Source: Burhinus oedicnemus (lineage: Eukaryota; Chordata; Aves; Charadriiformes; Burhinidae). From it: DNA of 64,000 bases. The notes under the pieces are model-generated. The model made no database searches. It was given only the letters and a program-made list of their open reading frames with translations, and was not told the DNA's origin. Below, in pieces: positions 1 to 13,000 of the stretch (positions are counted from its first letter, which is position 1; every line of letters starts with the position of its first letter). The position numbers were made by a program, and so were the translations under genes. The stretch lies in the NCBI GenBank assembly GCA_008921705.1, contig VFFE01007836.1, positions 2,314,360 through 2,378,359 of the forward strand, in the 5' to 3' direction.

Positions 1-1701
1 CTGATGAAGATAACCAGCCATATGTTCAGGTAAAGTATTAACAATGAGCACACAAATGGACCCTGCAAGATATTAGAACGTACATAATAAATTTGGAATG
101 AACTTTCTAACCATCCATGACCCAAATGAAGATAGAATAAAAAAAAAAAACGTAAAGGTGAATCAATCACTTGCATGTCATTTGCATTTATATTTTTATT
201 AAAAATAATTACCTCTGCAAGCTTTGGAGTTAGAGTTTTTCTATATTAATGTGGTTCCTAAAAGCAAAATCTAGAATAAAAGGTTTTACATCTGAAATAC
301 TAATTGGAGAGTTTAAACATCAGAAATATCTCATATAATAAATTAGACTCATCAGGAAGGTGATCAAACCCAAATTTAGCTAGGCATTAATTTTATTTAT
401 TTTAAACTAGACATTTCCTTGACATTCACTTACTCTGTTCCACTTGCACAGCTTGATGGCCTGAATTTACTAAAAAAAACCCCAACCTCCTCATCTATTT
501 AACCCATTTATTCTTACTCGGGTTTTATGCAGACATTGCTACCATGAAGGAGTAAGTGGCATCCAAGAACAATTAACAAGAAATAAGGAAGCTACAGGGT
601 AAAAAGTGCTCTGCACAGTGTACTGTTTGCTGCTTAAAAGAGAACTGTTGATGGACAAGAGACAGTCCCTGGAAAGTTGTTTGGCCAATAGCAGCTGTTA
701 GGCAGTAGTATAAAACAGCCTTTATATAAAATGTACATTTTATGGTTCCTAGTACAGGAGATCAAAAATTAAATATATGCAGGAACATAATTAAAGGATT
801 AATGGCCAAAGCTTCTACATAAAGGGAGAGATTTCCAGGAGAAAAAGTGTGTTATAAGCATTTTTTAATGACTAGGCTTTAAAAACAAACTTGAAAATAG
901 AAAAACAACAGTTCTTTTGTGTGGAAAGGTCACATTAAACAATTCCACACTGGCTTTATCCGCCTGAAGAACTAGGAACAGGTTTTGCCTCTTTAACTTG
1001 CCAAGATGTGATTCTCAGCCTTGTGGGTAGAACCATGAATCACAGTTCCTTGGTTTCAACAGGTAATCAAAGGAAAAGGTTCACTTATTTAAAGTAGTTC
1101 ACAAATACAATGCATCTGAGCAATGCGTTTTGTGAGTTCAACTTATAGTCTATATGCAAGCTCAAGCGGCTATTTTAACACTCTACTATAAGGAATTTAG
1201 GATCTTTCCTAAGAAAATCAATGGGTTTTGTTTGTTTGTTTCTTTCTTTATTTGCTGTTTTTCTCCCAAGAAGCACTATCTTGGCTTGAAGAAAATCCTT
1301 TCTCTCTCATCATGGACAGATACGCAAATGAAATCATCAATCTCTTGCATTAGTTCTTTTTTAATAAGCCATTAGAAAAACAGATGTTGGCAGGGAAGAA
1401 CAGTTAACTACACCTTTTGTGAGTAGTCTGAGTGGGTTAGCTGAGTATAAAGTAGACAACCTTTGGGATTCAGAATGGCCGAGCCGTCAGGGAGCTTCCA
1501 AACATTCTCTTTGGTAACAGATAGTAAGCTCTTCATCTCAAACTGTGTTGTCATATGTTTTATTCATAGGCCATCATAAGGGCCGCCAAACAGATTATCA
1601 TGTTTACATCAGGCCTCCTCAGAGAGATAAATTCTTTAATAGTTGAACTGGCAGGGTCAGTCAGTACAGAGATGCCTGCCGGGCAACCAAATAATAAATA
1701 A

Positions 1702-1735
1702 GAAAAAAGGAAAGAAAGAAAGAAGAAATGAAATC
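1702..1735. repeat. A/G-rich low-complexity patch
   Basis: Purine-only run built of AAAG/GAAA-like units (aagaaaaaaggaaagaaagaa type), with no pyrimidine over most of its length. Ordinary simple-sequence DNA. No function inferred. Confidence 0.7.
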
Positions 1736-2339
1736 AAACATTGAACAGCTTAATGATGTCCTTCAGCAGTCACCAATCAATATATTTTATCTCTTGCTGA
1801 AAAGGTTATATTAAGGTTTCATCATTTTAGCGGCATCATCCTTTTTCTGTGAAGTGAGTAATTGCAGAGGTGCATGGAAAAAGCAGAGTCTAGAAAAGTG
1901 TAACTTCATTGGAGCTGACAAACCTTTACAAATACTTATTTGTGATGCTGCATCTCTTTAGTGATTTGGGGTCCTCGCGTACTCAAAGTGCCACATGGAG
2001 TTTTCCTATTGTTTGTTGATGAAAGTAAATGTGTTTTAGCAGGCACAATGGCACAGAGCATTGCTATTTGTGCTGGAGACTCTAATTTTAAAGCTGGATA
2101 TAAGATAAAACAGGTCCAGGGGCCACTACTTACCTACAACTGCATACATATGCAGTCACTCCATTGTTTGTATTTTTGTATTAAGGAGGCAATATATATA
2201 AAACCAGCAAATGTGGGATAATTCTCACCAATATTAACATATGTGGCATTTAAAAGGTGTAAAGATCAGCTTGATATTTGCTGAGAATGCTCTCACTTTC
2301 CATTTTTATAGAAAATGTTGTTGATAGCACCACTTAGAT

Positions 2340-2790
2340 TTGACCGTTCCTTTTTTTCAAACCCTCCAGGTTCTTATGAAAATCTGTTTTTTAAAACAGA
2401 GTAGATCCAAAATACCAACCCACTCTTGCTCATTCCAGCTGAAACATATCTACAGCCTTCTCTCATTCTGTCTAGGGAAATATGCTTTTCTCTGTCCACT
2501 CTTCCCCATCCCAGCTTTTTTAATCCCTCTCCCCACAAACTTAAGGGCAGCTCTTGAAACCAACCTGCTGCCATGACCACATAATCTCTGATGTTTTCCA
2601 CTTGCTTCCCTATCTTATTTCATCAAATTCAACTTTCTACAACATTTTAAATGCACTGGCTTTTTTTTTATTCCTCTCGTGTCACTTCATCTCCTTTTCC
2701 AATGGCTGTGCCTACCCTTCCTTTTGTGGGCTTCTCATATTTTGTTTTATCTCTTTCCAAGTCTGATATTGTCAACCTCCCTCGACCAGA
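2340..2790 (+). other. Pyrimidine-rich segment, possible decayed LINE 3' region
   Basis: The plus strand is dominated by C and T for roughly 450 bases, with many ctt/tcc words. This strand bias resembles the better supported LINE2-like segment at 45.5-46.1 kb, but no diagnostic tail was found. Pyrimidine bias can also arise by chance or from simple-sequence decay. The open frames inside it are low-complexity by-products of the bias. Confidence 0.25.
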
Positions 2791-5700
2791 CAGCTGCCCT
2801 GTATTTATCCTTCTGATGCTGCAAACATTTTAAGACAATCAGCTGATCAGATAGGGGTGTAGCAGAAACTTAGAGTTAAGATAGGATGAAAAAGTGTTCC
2901 GGGAGTTAGGGTGTTTAACTACTATTCAGAAGTATTCAGTTCATTTCTACCCTGTGATACGCAGTGTTTGTGTAATCTTTATTCAGACACTTTGCCTTTC
3001 AGTACCTTTTTCTCCTCTCCTAAAATGTGAAAAGCAGTACTTCCATCATACACTGTTTTCAGAAAAATTCATTACAAAGTGAAGTGGACAACAACTACAA
3101 TAATGTAAGTACCTCAAGACTTGTACCGAGCCTTGGGGTGTTTAGCTAAAAAATGAAGTATAGCTGATTTGTGTACTGCACCTAATTTTTTCCTTCAGAA
3201 CAGGAATTACCTCTTAATTTTAGTAAAGTGATATCAGAAACAAAACAAGAAAAAAAATGACCAAAGAAAAAATGGAAATTCATAGAAATAAAAGAAAATT
3301 GAAACTATGGACTACCAGAATTACTGCCCTTTGAAAAGAGATGTTTGACACATGCCTTTAGTCATGGGCAAGGAGGGAGGGAGACACTGGCTTGAAGATC
3401 TGTGAATATCGGGAGTTTGAAGCAATAGTATGCCAATAGCTACAGCAAATGTTTGTAAATTGAAATGCTGTTTTACTTTGGAGAGATCTGCTTATTAATT
3501 CACAAACAGCAGACGTACTTCATTGGGCATACAGCTTCTGTTTCCCCATTATGTACAGATTCATGGCTCAGTACCTAACATGCTGGCAGATGAAAACATT
3601 TTGAAAAAAATATTTTTTATACATTCCGTTGTGTTAAATTCAGTTACATGGCATCCGATTAGGCTGCTGGAAGCTAGAGTGATGAATTGCAAGAAAACAT
3701 GAGGAGACATAGCAAGCTGCAACAAAGTTGGCCAGAGTGTAAGAAACGTGCATGAGGCAGTGAGTTAAAAAGACACAAAGGTATGAATCCAAATAATCAA
3801 CAACATCTAAGTGGCACACCACAGAGTGTGAGGGGCAACACAAGAAAAATTTGCTGTTTCTTTGGTCCTTAGTTGTTCCATATTGGGCTTGTAACTTTGA
3901 ATAAGTAATAGCTCATGAAGGTGACAAGCAATTGAGCCAGCAGCTGGTGGTTGGTAAGACATACAGAAGCTTTGATTCCTTTGCTACATGTCGGGAGGAA
4001 GGTTGCTTTATGGAGACCATGAGGCTACCACTGTGACACCAAATTGAACCAGGCTTGTTGCCTTGAATCTCTCTCATAGTTATACTGAAAAGACTGGTGA
4101 AATTGTGCTGCTGTGCATATCAAAGAATGTGTATCTATCCAAAAAAGTCAGCAAAATTTGGATTGTGTTTTCCCTCTCAGTTTGTGTTTCAGCCATTACA
4201 GTATATTTGGAGTATGAACAGTGCCTCGGACTTTTTTAGAGTGCAGTATGTTTAGCCTGACAGACTATATGGAGCAAACACCTGCCTGTTTGTAGAGAAA
4301 GTGGATTTAGGAATGATGGAGTGGGCTCTCATGGTGTGCTTTATTTAGTTTATTTATTTCTATTTACCAATGAGGCAAAAGGCTGACAAACTTCAGCCTT
4401 TTCTGGTCTCCAAAGACAGGCATGGAATATTTTACAGGTAAGAGAAGGCATAACTGCTATATTTTTCTGTAATTCAAAGAAACTTAATCTTTAGCATTTT
4501 GTATATCACTTCAGACACTGAAAAATTTCATATTGCTTTTGGACCTGTTTCTGAAGCCAGTAAGTAAATTCCCGTTACTATTCAGGGCAGCATTGTAAAA
4601 GGAAGTGGAAGAACAGGGGAACCTTATTATATTGTATCATCAGAACTATTTGAAAAAATACAGATGGAGTATTATAAAAACATGAAGCAAAATGTGGGAA
4701 TGGGAAAAGAACATTGTACTGTTTGCATTTTTCTTTTTGCTACAGACATTTTCAACCCTATTTTATAAATGCAGGACATCTGCTTTATTGCACTAGAGGG
4801 AAAAAAAGTTATACTCCACACAGCTAATTTTTTTCTGTAGTTTTAACGAAAGCGGGGCACAGCACACTCTCTAATTTAAATTATGCACTCTCAGTATTTT
4901 CCCTCTTTGCTACCAAATCATACCTTAAAAATACAAGCCAAAGTGGAAGGGAGGTGGAAGAAATAATAAATGAGGACAGATTACAGCAAGAAGAGATAAA
5001 ATATTGTAAGTGAGGATTTTCTCCAATTCTGTACACTTACAGTGATAGAATATAACTTGTTTTGCACTGTTTGTTCACTGAAAGGCCTTGGGCTCTTGTT
5101 TGAAGAGTACTGTCTGTGCATATACATGATGTGGTAGATTATGAGCAAAACCAACATAAGGGATGAGTATTGCAGTAGTAACACAAGAATGCCAGCCTTT
5201 AGGATAGCATGATATTTTAGTGAGGCACCAACTGGAGAGGGCAAGACGGAAGGGGAAAGGCACCAACCAAACTTACAAATCCAAAAGGTTAGTTCAACAG
5301 CTTCAAGAACTACTTCAGATTTCTCTTTTAATTTCAAGATTTTGGATGTCCTGGATCAACTGACCGGAAAAGCATTGGTAAAAGGTACTGGAAGAGAATC
5401 TATACCATTTGAAAAAAGCACCTCTGGATAACTCTGATACTATTCTGACATCAGTTATGCTTGGGGGCAGCTGCAATGCAACATCACTCGATGTCAAAAC
5501 CCTGCGCAGACAGTAACTAACAGGTCAAGGAAGAAGTCTGTTCTCTTTAGATTCTTTCTACATCTTTCTTCCATACTTTGGTTAATCCATATCTAATCTG
5601 CTATTGTAAATTAATTGATAAATACAGCATAACTGAGGTGGTCCCTTGTGTCTAGCATAGAAAACAGAGTGACCACATTTTTGTGCAGCTGTGTATAGAA

Positions 5701-5882
5701 TCCCTTTAAAAGACACCTTGGGGACCGGTCTTCAGGTGTGTTGAGCATCATCACCATGAAGTTGTGAGTATTCTACATCTCAGATATAAAGAGAAAAGAA
5801 AAGGAAAATCCTAGCAGGAGGATTCCAACATGGCTGTATTTTCTGAAAGCACCATCTAATATGTAAGAATAGTATTATTTAT

Positions 5883-6392
5883 TCAGACCAAAAGTCACTA
5901 TAGTCCAGTGCTCAGTAGCAGATGCTTAGAAAAGAATGTAACAACAGGACAGGCACCTAGTGATGCCTCTCTATTGTAATATTCCATCTCTCAGTCATCT
6001 GCAGTCAGGTATATTCTACGTCAGTTCTTGATGGATTTCATGAGTTTGTCTAATTGCTTTCCAAATCCATGCAAATTCTATTATCTACAGCCCCCTCAGA
6101 AATACTTAGGTACGATTATGTATTATTGTGTTGTTTGATTTTAACTTGCTATCTAACAATATAATCTGATGCCCATTTTTCTTGTATTATGAGAGACAGT
6201 GAATAATTGTTCCCTAATCACCTTCTCCATGCTACTCTGATTTTATGGAGTTTTATCATATCCCTCATCAGTCATCTGTCCCAGTCTGAAAAGCATCTAG
6301 TTATTCCTTGTACAGAAACTGTTCCACATCTCTGATCATCCTACCTGCCTTTCTCTGTAACTTCTCAGGTTCTGATATCACTTTTTTTTTTA
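5883..6392 (-). mobile_element. Ancient CR1-type LINE remnant (3' part)
   Basis: The plus strand reads like the reverse complement of the 3' region of an old CR1-related LINE found widely in sauropsids. Landmarks in the expected order are tcagaccaaaagtc near 5,883, a block on the order of cagtcatctgcag near 5,994, gatggatttcatgagtttgtctaatt near 6,030-6,060, catgctactctgattttat near 6,230, and ctctgatcatcctacctgcc near 6,330, which continues to a T-run at 6,381. These correspond to the region around the end of ORF2 and downstream. The copy is heavily diverged with several small gaps and has no usable reading frame. Family assignment is from recalled consensus, not a database match, so the exact subfamily is open. 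Confidence 0.75.
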
Positions 6393-9300
6393 AAAAAGGG
6401 GGTGGGAGGAAGGTCTAGTGGGTTTTCGGTTTGCGATAGCACCATAGACTCATACATGATGTAAGGATTGTTCCTCTCTTAACAGTTTTTGCTCACTACT
6501 GAGAACTGAGCTGTGGTGGTGTTTTTGGTTTGGTTTAGGGTTTTTTTCAGGGAGCGAACTTTTATAACTCCAAGATCTCTTTCCTCAGCAGCAATCGCTC
6601 AGCCATTCTGCAAGTTAGGATTGTTTCTCCTATGTGCCCTTGAGTTGGGACACAGGAACAAGACCTTCAATATTCAAGAAGTGTATGGATCTTGCATGAT
6701 TTGTGGGATTTGTGGTTTCCCATTTACCTCTTAGAAAGAATGTAGGAAAGCAAAACAAGCGGAAAAAGAAATATCTGTGAAACTTAAGGAGCTTTTGTGG
6801 GTTTCCTATGACTTTAATACTATATTTAATATCAAAGAAATTAAGTAGCTGTCGGTCCCAAGATGGGAAAATCAATTCTTTTCTGACATTTAATTTGTGC
6901 TTTTGAGATGCAACATAACAGTAGTAGAGTATAAAGGTTCTGACTTTCCTATTGGTTAATTTCAAAGCTTTGATTAAACCTTTCATTTGAAATAGTTTCA
7001 ATTTTTTATTTGACATTTTTACCAAGGTTGCCAAATCTCTGACTGTTTTAAATGAGAAAAGAGGGTAAGATGTCATTTCCTATCTGTAGATCCCAGGTTT
7101 CTGAACAACATTTCCTTGGAATCTACATCTGCATTTCACTAGAAATTCATGATGTAATGAATTTGAAGAGACAGCAAAGTCATAATACAAGTATTAGACT
7201 GGCTGTATTCACCATCTCATCCAGTATCAAAATCAGACTGCTTGCAAGACAATGAATTTTTTTTGACTTCTCTGTGAAAAAGTCTGAATAGTCTTATGCT
7301 GGGGAACAAAGAAACACAGAGAGGCCATGCCATGTGACTGAAAGCACAATTAAGCCCTTTCCAGTTAAAGTAGATCAGATAGCTAAAGTTTTAGGCTTCA
7401 TACCTTTATCAAACTGTGCACTCTATATTCTTTTCTTTGTCTATTACTATTTTTTCTGTATTTGTCTTTAGAAATACCACTACATGCTGTAAATATCCCC
7501 ACAGCCACATGTTAGTGGCTGTAACTCAGCAATGAAGTCATGTTCTCTGGGCTGGAGCTGAAACAAGATCTAATCTTATTCCCACTGATAGCAGTAGAAA
7601 TACTTACAGTAGAAAATGTGCTGTTAAAATCAGCGTCCCTTTAAGTATCAAATGCATTTTTTCATAACTAAACTTATTTAGTCATAAATAAAGCCAGATA
7701 CTGCAAATATTTATAACTAAATAGTGTGCTGGCAGCAGTCTGTCAAACTGGAATGAGTAGGACCACTGCCATGAGTAAGTGCTGCATGAGGAAATGAGTG
7801 TTGGACCAACCAAGGCTTCATTACTGTCACAAGGATCTAGACAACAGGGAACAGATCTGGAAGGAAGGCTGCACTTTCTCTACTTGCCGCTGACGTGCTC
7901 TACTCTGGGATGCTTAGCCACTCATTTAGCTTCCCTCGACTGCTGACATGCGAACATTCTGGTACAGTGCAGGGACAGCATATTGCTGCCCCAATCTTGT
8001 TTAGGGTCTGTGGGTATGAATGGAATGCAAACGTTGCTTTGAGGGGCGAGGTACATATTAATTTTGATATGTAATAATAGATGACTGCTGTGACTAACAT
8101 TTTAAATATATGATAGAGTTAGGATTATGAGTATATGGTTTAATGAAAATGTGTTTGGTAAATTCTCTCAGACAAATACACTTTTGTTCTGTCCATACAG
8201 CGTTGAGCACAACAGGGCCCGGCTCCTTCTTTAACTTCTCCGGTGTAATACAAGTAATAAATAACAATATATGCTCATGGGAGGATTTAGTAGTTAGGAC
8301 ATCTTGTTTATTACCTTACAGTATACATAATTCAAGCTTTACTTTTGTTACTTTCTTTTTTTTTTTTAAGTAGACTACTTTTCCATCTTCTTCAATCAGA
8401 AGTCAATAAACTACACTTTTGTCCTATGTCTAACTTGTCAAGGTCTCTAAGAGAAAATATGTTTTAAAGGAGTAGGAGTTAATGGTCACTCCTGCACCAT
8501 AAATTGCATTGGCAGACACACTAGTAGCTTGTAGAAGTAAGGATGGCTTTCTCCTTGAAAGCTCTAATGAGACTGGGGAATAATATACAACGTGTGATTC
8601 AGGTACACTGCACTGAAAATTCGGGAGCTTTTAAACAAGTTGTAATGCTTAATAATACTGGAAATACATTCCATCTGCTTTTTTTCTGAACTGAGCGAGA
8701 TAAATACTTGTTATATTTGTGGAACTTAACTGCCTTTGATTTCTATTGCTTTCAAAATACTTAATGATTATTTTATACATGTGAAAGTAAATGCCTTCAA
8801 GGATTGTCTTGAACTTAACCACACTGCATAAAAAGAAAAGACACCAAATTCTGGAAACTTCTTGACAGTTCTTGAATAACAGACTTTTAACTCAGTTACT
8901 ATAAATCTTTTGTAATTCATGTCATTATTATTAAGCATCATAACTCTCCCAAGACAATTACAGTCAATAGGGGTGTATTAGTTTAATTTTATGTGATGTG
9001 TTTTCAGACTATGTAGGCAACTCCTGCTAGAAGAAGAAAACTTGCAAGGAAGGAAAGAATGAAATTTTAATACTTGATTGAAGCACTCTGGGAATGTCTT
9101 TTTGAAGGAGTAAGACAACTCAAGACTGGACTTTTTCTGAACAATAAAATGAGTCTCACTTCTAAAGACTAAAACTTGGCAGATTCGTAGTTTTATTCCT
9201 GCTATATTCTTTAAAGCCTGCACAACACTGACAGCTTGGCAGAAATCATTGCCCTGGAAAAAACTCGATATGTATATTAGCCTCAGAAGAAACAAGGTTG

Positions 9301-11141
9301 ATTCAGTCTATAACCTGTATTCATCAATAACCTGCAACCTGTCCACAGTCAGTGCAAGTAATTAGTTCTTTTTCTCTATGAGCAAAATTTTGCATACAAT
9401 GATTTTGTTTTGAAAATGTGTCAATATGCAAATAACTAAGAAAAAGAGCCTTCCTAATCTTTAGAGAAGCTCAGACACCACTGGACTTCATATCAATTTC
9501 AGTAGTTAATGACTGGAAGTGGTTAATGACGGTATGTGTCCTTACTGTCAGTCTCGTAACCTTACTCTTTTTCGAAAATGCAACTGTACATTCAACTACT
9601 CAGAGTTTGTTACTTATTAAAGACTATTGTTTTTTATTTCATCTATGTACTTTAAAGTACTTTCCAGTAATTAACTTGTAAGGATTTCAAACAAAATAAA
9701 ATTCATTCTTGCAGGAAATTGTGAAAATTGAAATCTTAAAACTTGAAACATATCAAATAAATGTATAACATAAATAAATACAGATTAAATTTTTTAAAAA
9801 GAAATTATAATTTGGAATCTCAAAACAAAATTCTGTCATTTTCATTTAAAAGTGAAGTGTAACTCAAGAACAACAAATTTTCTTCAGAAATACGAAATTA
9901 AAACTCTGTGCATTTGTAGTTGATATTCTAAAATAAATTACATGAAAATTATATTTACAGTCTCAATTTTGAACAAAAGCTTTTTCTCCAAATCAATGCT
10001 TCCTTTTATCTTGAAATACAAGTTCAGAGCTTCAAAAATTTGGCAACTGTCTTGCCCATGCAAATGTTCAATGAGCGCTAGTTGTGTGGTTTGTCCCTTA
10101 AACTTGTACAACCTCATTAAGATAGGAATCGATTAACAGTTGACTGCTTTTATGATTGGTGTACAGATACTATGTACAACATTGTTTAGTCCAAACTGAC
10201 AGAAAACTATGCATTACTACAATATTACGGCCTCTGTTTAAAATTTTTGGTTTTGACTAAAGTACAGAATTATTACAAAATGGGAATCTCTCTGCCATTT
10301 ATGGTTTTCACCTCGCAATAAGAGATGCTGTCTATTTGGCCTAGTCAGAAACATCATGAGCTATTGCTAACCACTGCCTTCATTGGAAGCTGTTTTACCA
10401 ACTTCTTGGAAAAATGTAATAGTCCATCTTGCCTCACAATTCCCACTTTCAAATACTGCTGTTCAGTATCCTCTCATGCTGAATATGATTATATAAAACC
10501 TGCTGTTACTTGCCACTATTAGAAGATTTTCTAGCTAAATTTCACGCTCATAACTGAAGAAGCACCCGATTATACTGATGTTCAACTGCTGAGAGCCACA
10601 TATCCTGTGGAATAAATCCTGACCCTTCAGTGGCTTTTAAGATAGAGAAACCACTGATGAACTTAAAGAGCTGGTCGCAAACTTTGTTTATTATTCTCTG
10701 ACCATGTTCTGAAAAATCAGGCTTATTAGCTGTCTTGAAATTAAGGCCTGGAGCAGAGCATTTAGTCCAGTTATCTCAACTGTGTCAGCTTTTGCAGAAC
10801 ATTTACATCTGGAAAAGAAGAGGCTGATCACATTTAATTGAGGGAAAATTGTTGCTGATGATCATTCAGAAAAGAAGCAAAAACCAACACTGTACCCTCC
10901 ATCAAGGACATATGTTCTTTAGAGTCCAACATGCAGTGCACAGAATTAAAAACTGTCTGGATTTGCATGTATTTGCTTCAGGACACTGAGTGCAAACATG
11001 CCTTTTATCAGCTCCACCAAGGTAGAGAACGCATTAGCATTTACTGAATTTAAGCCATCCTCCTGCCACCTCTTGGGTTAAGGGGTCCATGACAGAACCT
11101 ATGGCAGACTGAAGAGGGAGCAGAGCTGGAGCGCCTGTACT

Positions 11142-11170
11142 CCCTGCCCGCCCCCTCCCCCCCCTCCCCC
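11142..11170 (-). other. G-quadruplex-capable C-rich patch
   Basis: The plus strand has five runs of three to eight C separated by one or two other bases (C3, C3, C5, C8, C5). The minus strand therefore has at least four closely spaced G-runs, meeting the usual G3+N1-7 quadruplex pattern. It is the most GC-rich spot in the first third of the window. There is no surrounding CpG enrichment, so a CpG-island promoter is not supported. Confidence 0.6.
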
Positions 11171-11322
11171 ACTTCAGCTCTGATTGACTTTGTGAAGTTA
11201 ATTCCAGTCACTGAATTACTGAATAGGCCTTGGTGAGCCATCACATGACCAGTGATCTCGTGCAGCACTTTTTTTTGATGATGGAGGTGGGCACAGGTAC
11301 TTTTCTGTAGTTGTCATAAGAG

Positions 11323-11362
11323 GCTCCTACACAACTTAGTCAGTTAGCTCCTACACAACTTA
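11323..11362. repeat. Short direct repeat, 16 bp x2
   Basis: GCTCCTACACAACTTA occurs twice with starts 24 bases apart and no mismatch. It is probably a small slippage or repair duplication. No other copies were noticed nearby. Confidence 0.75.
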
Positions 11363-11574
11363 TTCAACTTATTAGTACAGGATAATTCACAGAACTCTTA
11401 AATTTATACAACTTTTCTAGAAAGTCTCCAGTTGACATAATAAATTCATTCCCTCCTCTCTAGTGGGATAATCTATCAGCAGAGCTCATTAGCATCTTCT
11501 AAAACAAAGCCTCTCCTAAAATCCTGTTGACATCCCTGAAATTTATTGCAAGTTATATCATACTATTTTAGAAA

Positions 11575-11630
11575 ACAGCACCGGAAAGGACCTCTGGATG
11601 TTAATCTGATCCAGTATAACTCACAGCCTG
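11575..11630 (-). mobile_element. Decayed CR1 3' end
   Basis: The plus strand contains ccggaaaggacctctgg followed by a diverged form of the atcatctagtcca word. Together these are the reverse complement of the CR1 3' end just inside the tail. The match is short and lies directly beside the minisatellite. It is probably an old solo 3' fragment; chance similarity is possible because only about 50 bases align. Confidence 0.45.
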
Positions 11631-11649
11631 TAGACCACTGGTGAGCTGC

Positions 11650-11837
11650 AGAAGGACTGCTGCTTGTGCCAGCTAGCAGGCCTTGTCGGGAGCTGCCTCC
11701 CAGTTGTTATCAAATGCCTCCCAGCAGGCAGAGGCAAAACCTGGCTCCTGACTGCTGTCAATACCCGCAGGCGGGCATAATTGGGAGCTGGCTTCCCACT
11801 GCAGTCAGTACCTGCAGGCAGAAACAGTTGGGAACCT
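11650..11837. repeat. Minisatellite, about four 42-52 bp units
   Basis: Four imperfect tandem units were read by eye: about 11,650-11,691, 11,692-11,742, 11,743-11,789 and 11,790-11,837. Recurring words are gactgctg/cactgcag near the front, gcaggc in the middle, and ttgggagct/ttgggaacc at the end. The last two units align best. The array is richer in G+C than its surroundings. Open frames on both strands through it (about 90 codons) are by-products of the missing A/T-rich stops and show no protein family. Confidence 0.7.
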
Positions 11838-12966
11838 ATATTTGTAATTATTGCCATGAAATTAAGATACATGTTTTTAAAAATCATAGAATACAGTTTA
11901 ATCCAAATGTTAAGAATTTTATTTATTACCTGTCTTCCCCAGCTGTTGAATAAAAGCTGGAGACATGGTAGTCCATGGACTTTTTTGAACAGGGTTGGAT
12001 GATCTTTTGACTACAAAAGATTGAGAAACACAGAACTAGTTCTTCTCCCTGCCAAAGGCAGGATAAATGAAATCTATGTCATTCTTGCTTCTAAATTTGA
12101 AGGTGATTTAGTCTTTATATTAAAAAAAAATAATCACAGCCATAATTTTGTTTTCAATAAAAGAGCTAACCACTCTTATTACATGTTCTGCAATGTTTGA
12201 TGGCATTTTACAAAACATTTTAAAATATCTCTCTGAAAAAAAAAACCTTCAAAAGGCAGAAGTGGACAAATTTCAAAATAGAAATTTCTCCAAACTTTAT
12301 GTGAAAACTTAGCTATAAGAAAAATAAAAAGCTACTTTATTGGTAAGGAAGAAAAGATATGTTCAAACACAATATGTTCTAAAGTTTGAATCACAGTCTT
12401 TCGCTGGGGTTTGAGATGATCTGCAGTTTAAAGATAAAAGCTCTCCTATGCAAGAACTGATGAAATACCATATTCTTACAAAACCAAACTGAGAACTTTC
12501 AAAACTATACTTGTGCCTGATTTGGTTTATCCTATGAGAAGCAAATGTCACTGGCCTTTCACACCCACCATGGAAAAGAGCAGACATCACCACTCCCATG
12601 CAGTGCTATGAATCATCCCAGAGAGTACCCTGGCTCTTTTTTGCTCTGTTGCCCTTCCTTCTTCAGCACAGAAAGTAACTTTTCCTTAAGGCTCTATGTA
12701 GTATAATGGAGTTAATTGCTGCCTTTTCTTACGTTGTAGTCGAGCTTTGTTTGAGAAGGAGACTGGGGGAAAAGTCTGAAAGCAAATGTTCTTATGTTAG
12801 ATCCTGCTGCCTTTGTGGGAAAGGAAACACAGGTGTTGCTGCGCTCTTGTGTGTTTAGATTGTGTCATCCTCTCCGTTTGTGTTAGGTATGTTTCCCTAA
12901 TGTGTACCAGGCCTATGACAGTGGCCATAGTATCAGAACAGCAGCTTTAGTGTGGCCTTGGAACTA

Positions 12967-13000
12967 GTCATTATTATTGTTATTGTTGTTGTTATTATTA
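12967..13000. repeat. TTA/TTG trinucleotide repeat
   Basis: Interrupted run of ATT, GTT and TTG units (attattattgttattgttg and onward). A simple repeat with no inferred role. Confidence 0.75.

Larger units (their letters stand above)
1..5882. other. Intergenic AT-rich DNA, no gene seen
   Basis: No coding exon or RNA gene could be supported. Open frames here are under about 120 codons, lack recognisable domains and often overlap on both strands. Visible landmarks are an A/G-rich patch around 1,702-1,735 and a strongly pyrimidine-rich segment around 2,340-2,790 that might be a decayed LINE 3' region. The rest is unremarkable A/T-rich sequence with short homopolymers. Confidence 0.7.
6393..11574. 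other. Intergenic AT-rich DNA, no gene seen
   Basis: Contains no supportable gene. The longest open frame is 148 codons on the minus strand at 6,630-7,076. It has a Lys/Phe-rich composition, no domain and no flanking splice pattern, and is within the length expected by chance. A GTACTTTAAAGTAC perfect palindrome sits at 9,647-9,660. A 16-bp direct repeat (GCTCCTACACAACTTA) occurs at 11,323-11,338 and again at 11,347-11,362. Confidence 0.7.

Noticed and set aside
4981..5337. 118-codon minus-strand frame with hydrophobic stretch
   Set aside because: Overlapped by another frame, hydrophobicity explained by T-rich codons, no recognisable domain.
6630..7076. 148-codon minus-strand open frame
   Set aside because: Longest frame outside CR1, but Lys/Phe-rich, without domain, signal or splice context, and of a length expected by chance in 64 kb of AT-rich DNA.
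9647..9660. Perfect palindrome GTACTTTAAAGTAC
   Set aside because: Fourteen bases of AT-rich palindrome is within chance expectation, with no other structure around it.
11621..12002. Overlapping frames of 73-95 codons on both strands
   Set aside because: They pass through the GC-richer minisatellite, where stops are rare by composition.
11940..12040. Text with ccatggactttttt and gattgagaaacac resembling a DNA-transposon flank
   Set aside because: Only short words match my recollection of hAT-like elements; no terminal inverted repeats or target duplications were found.
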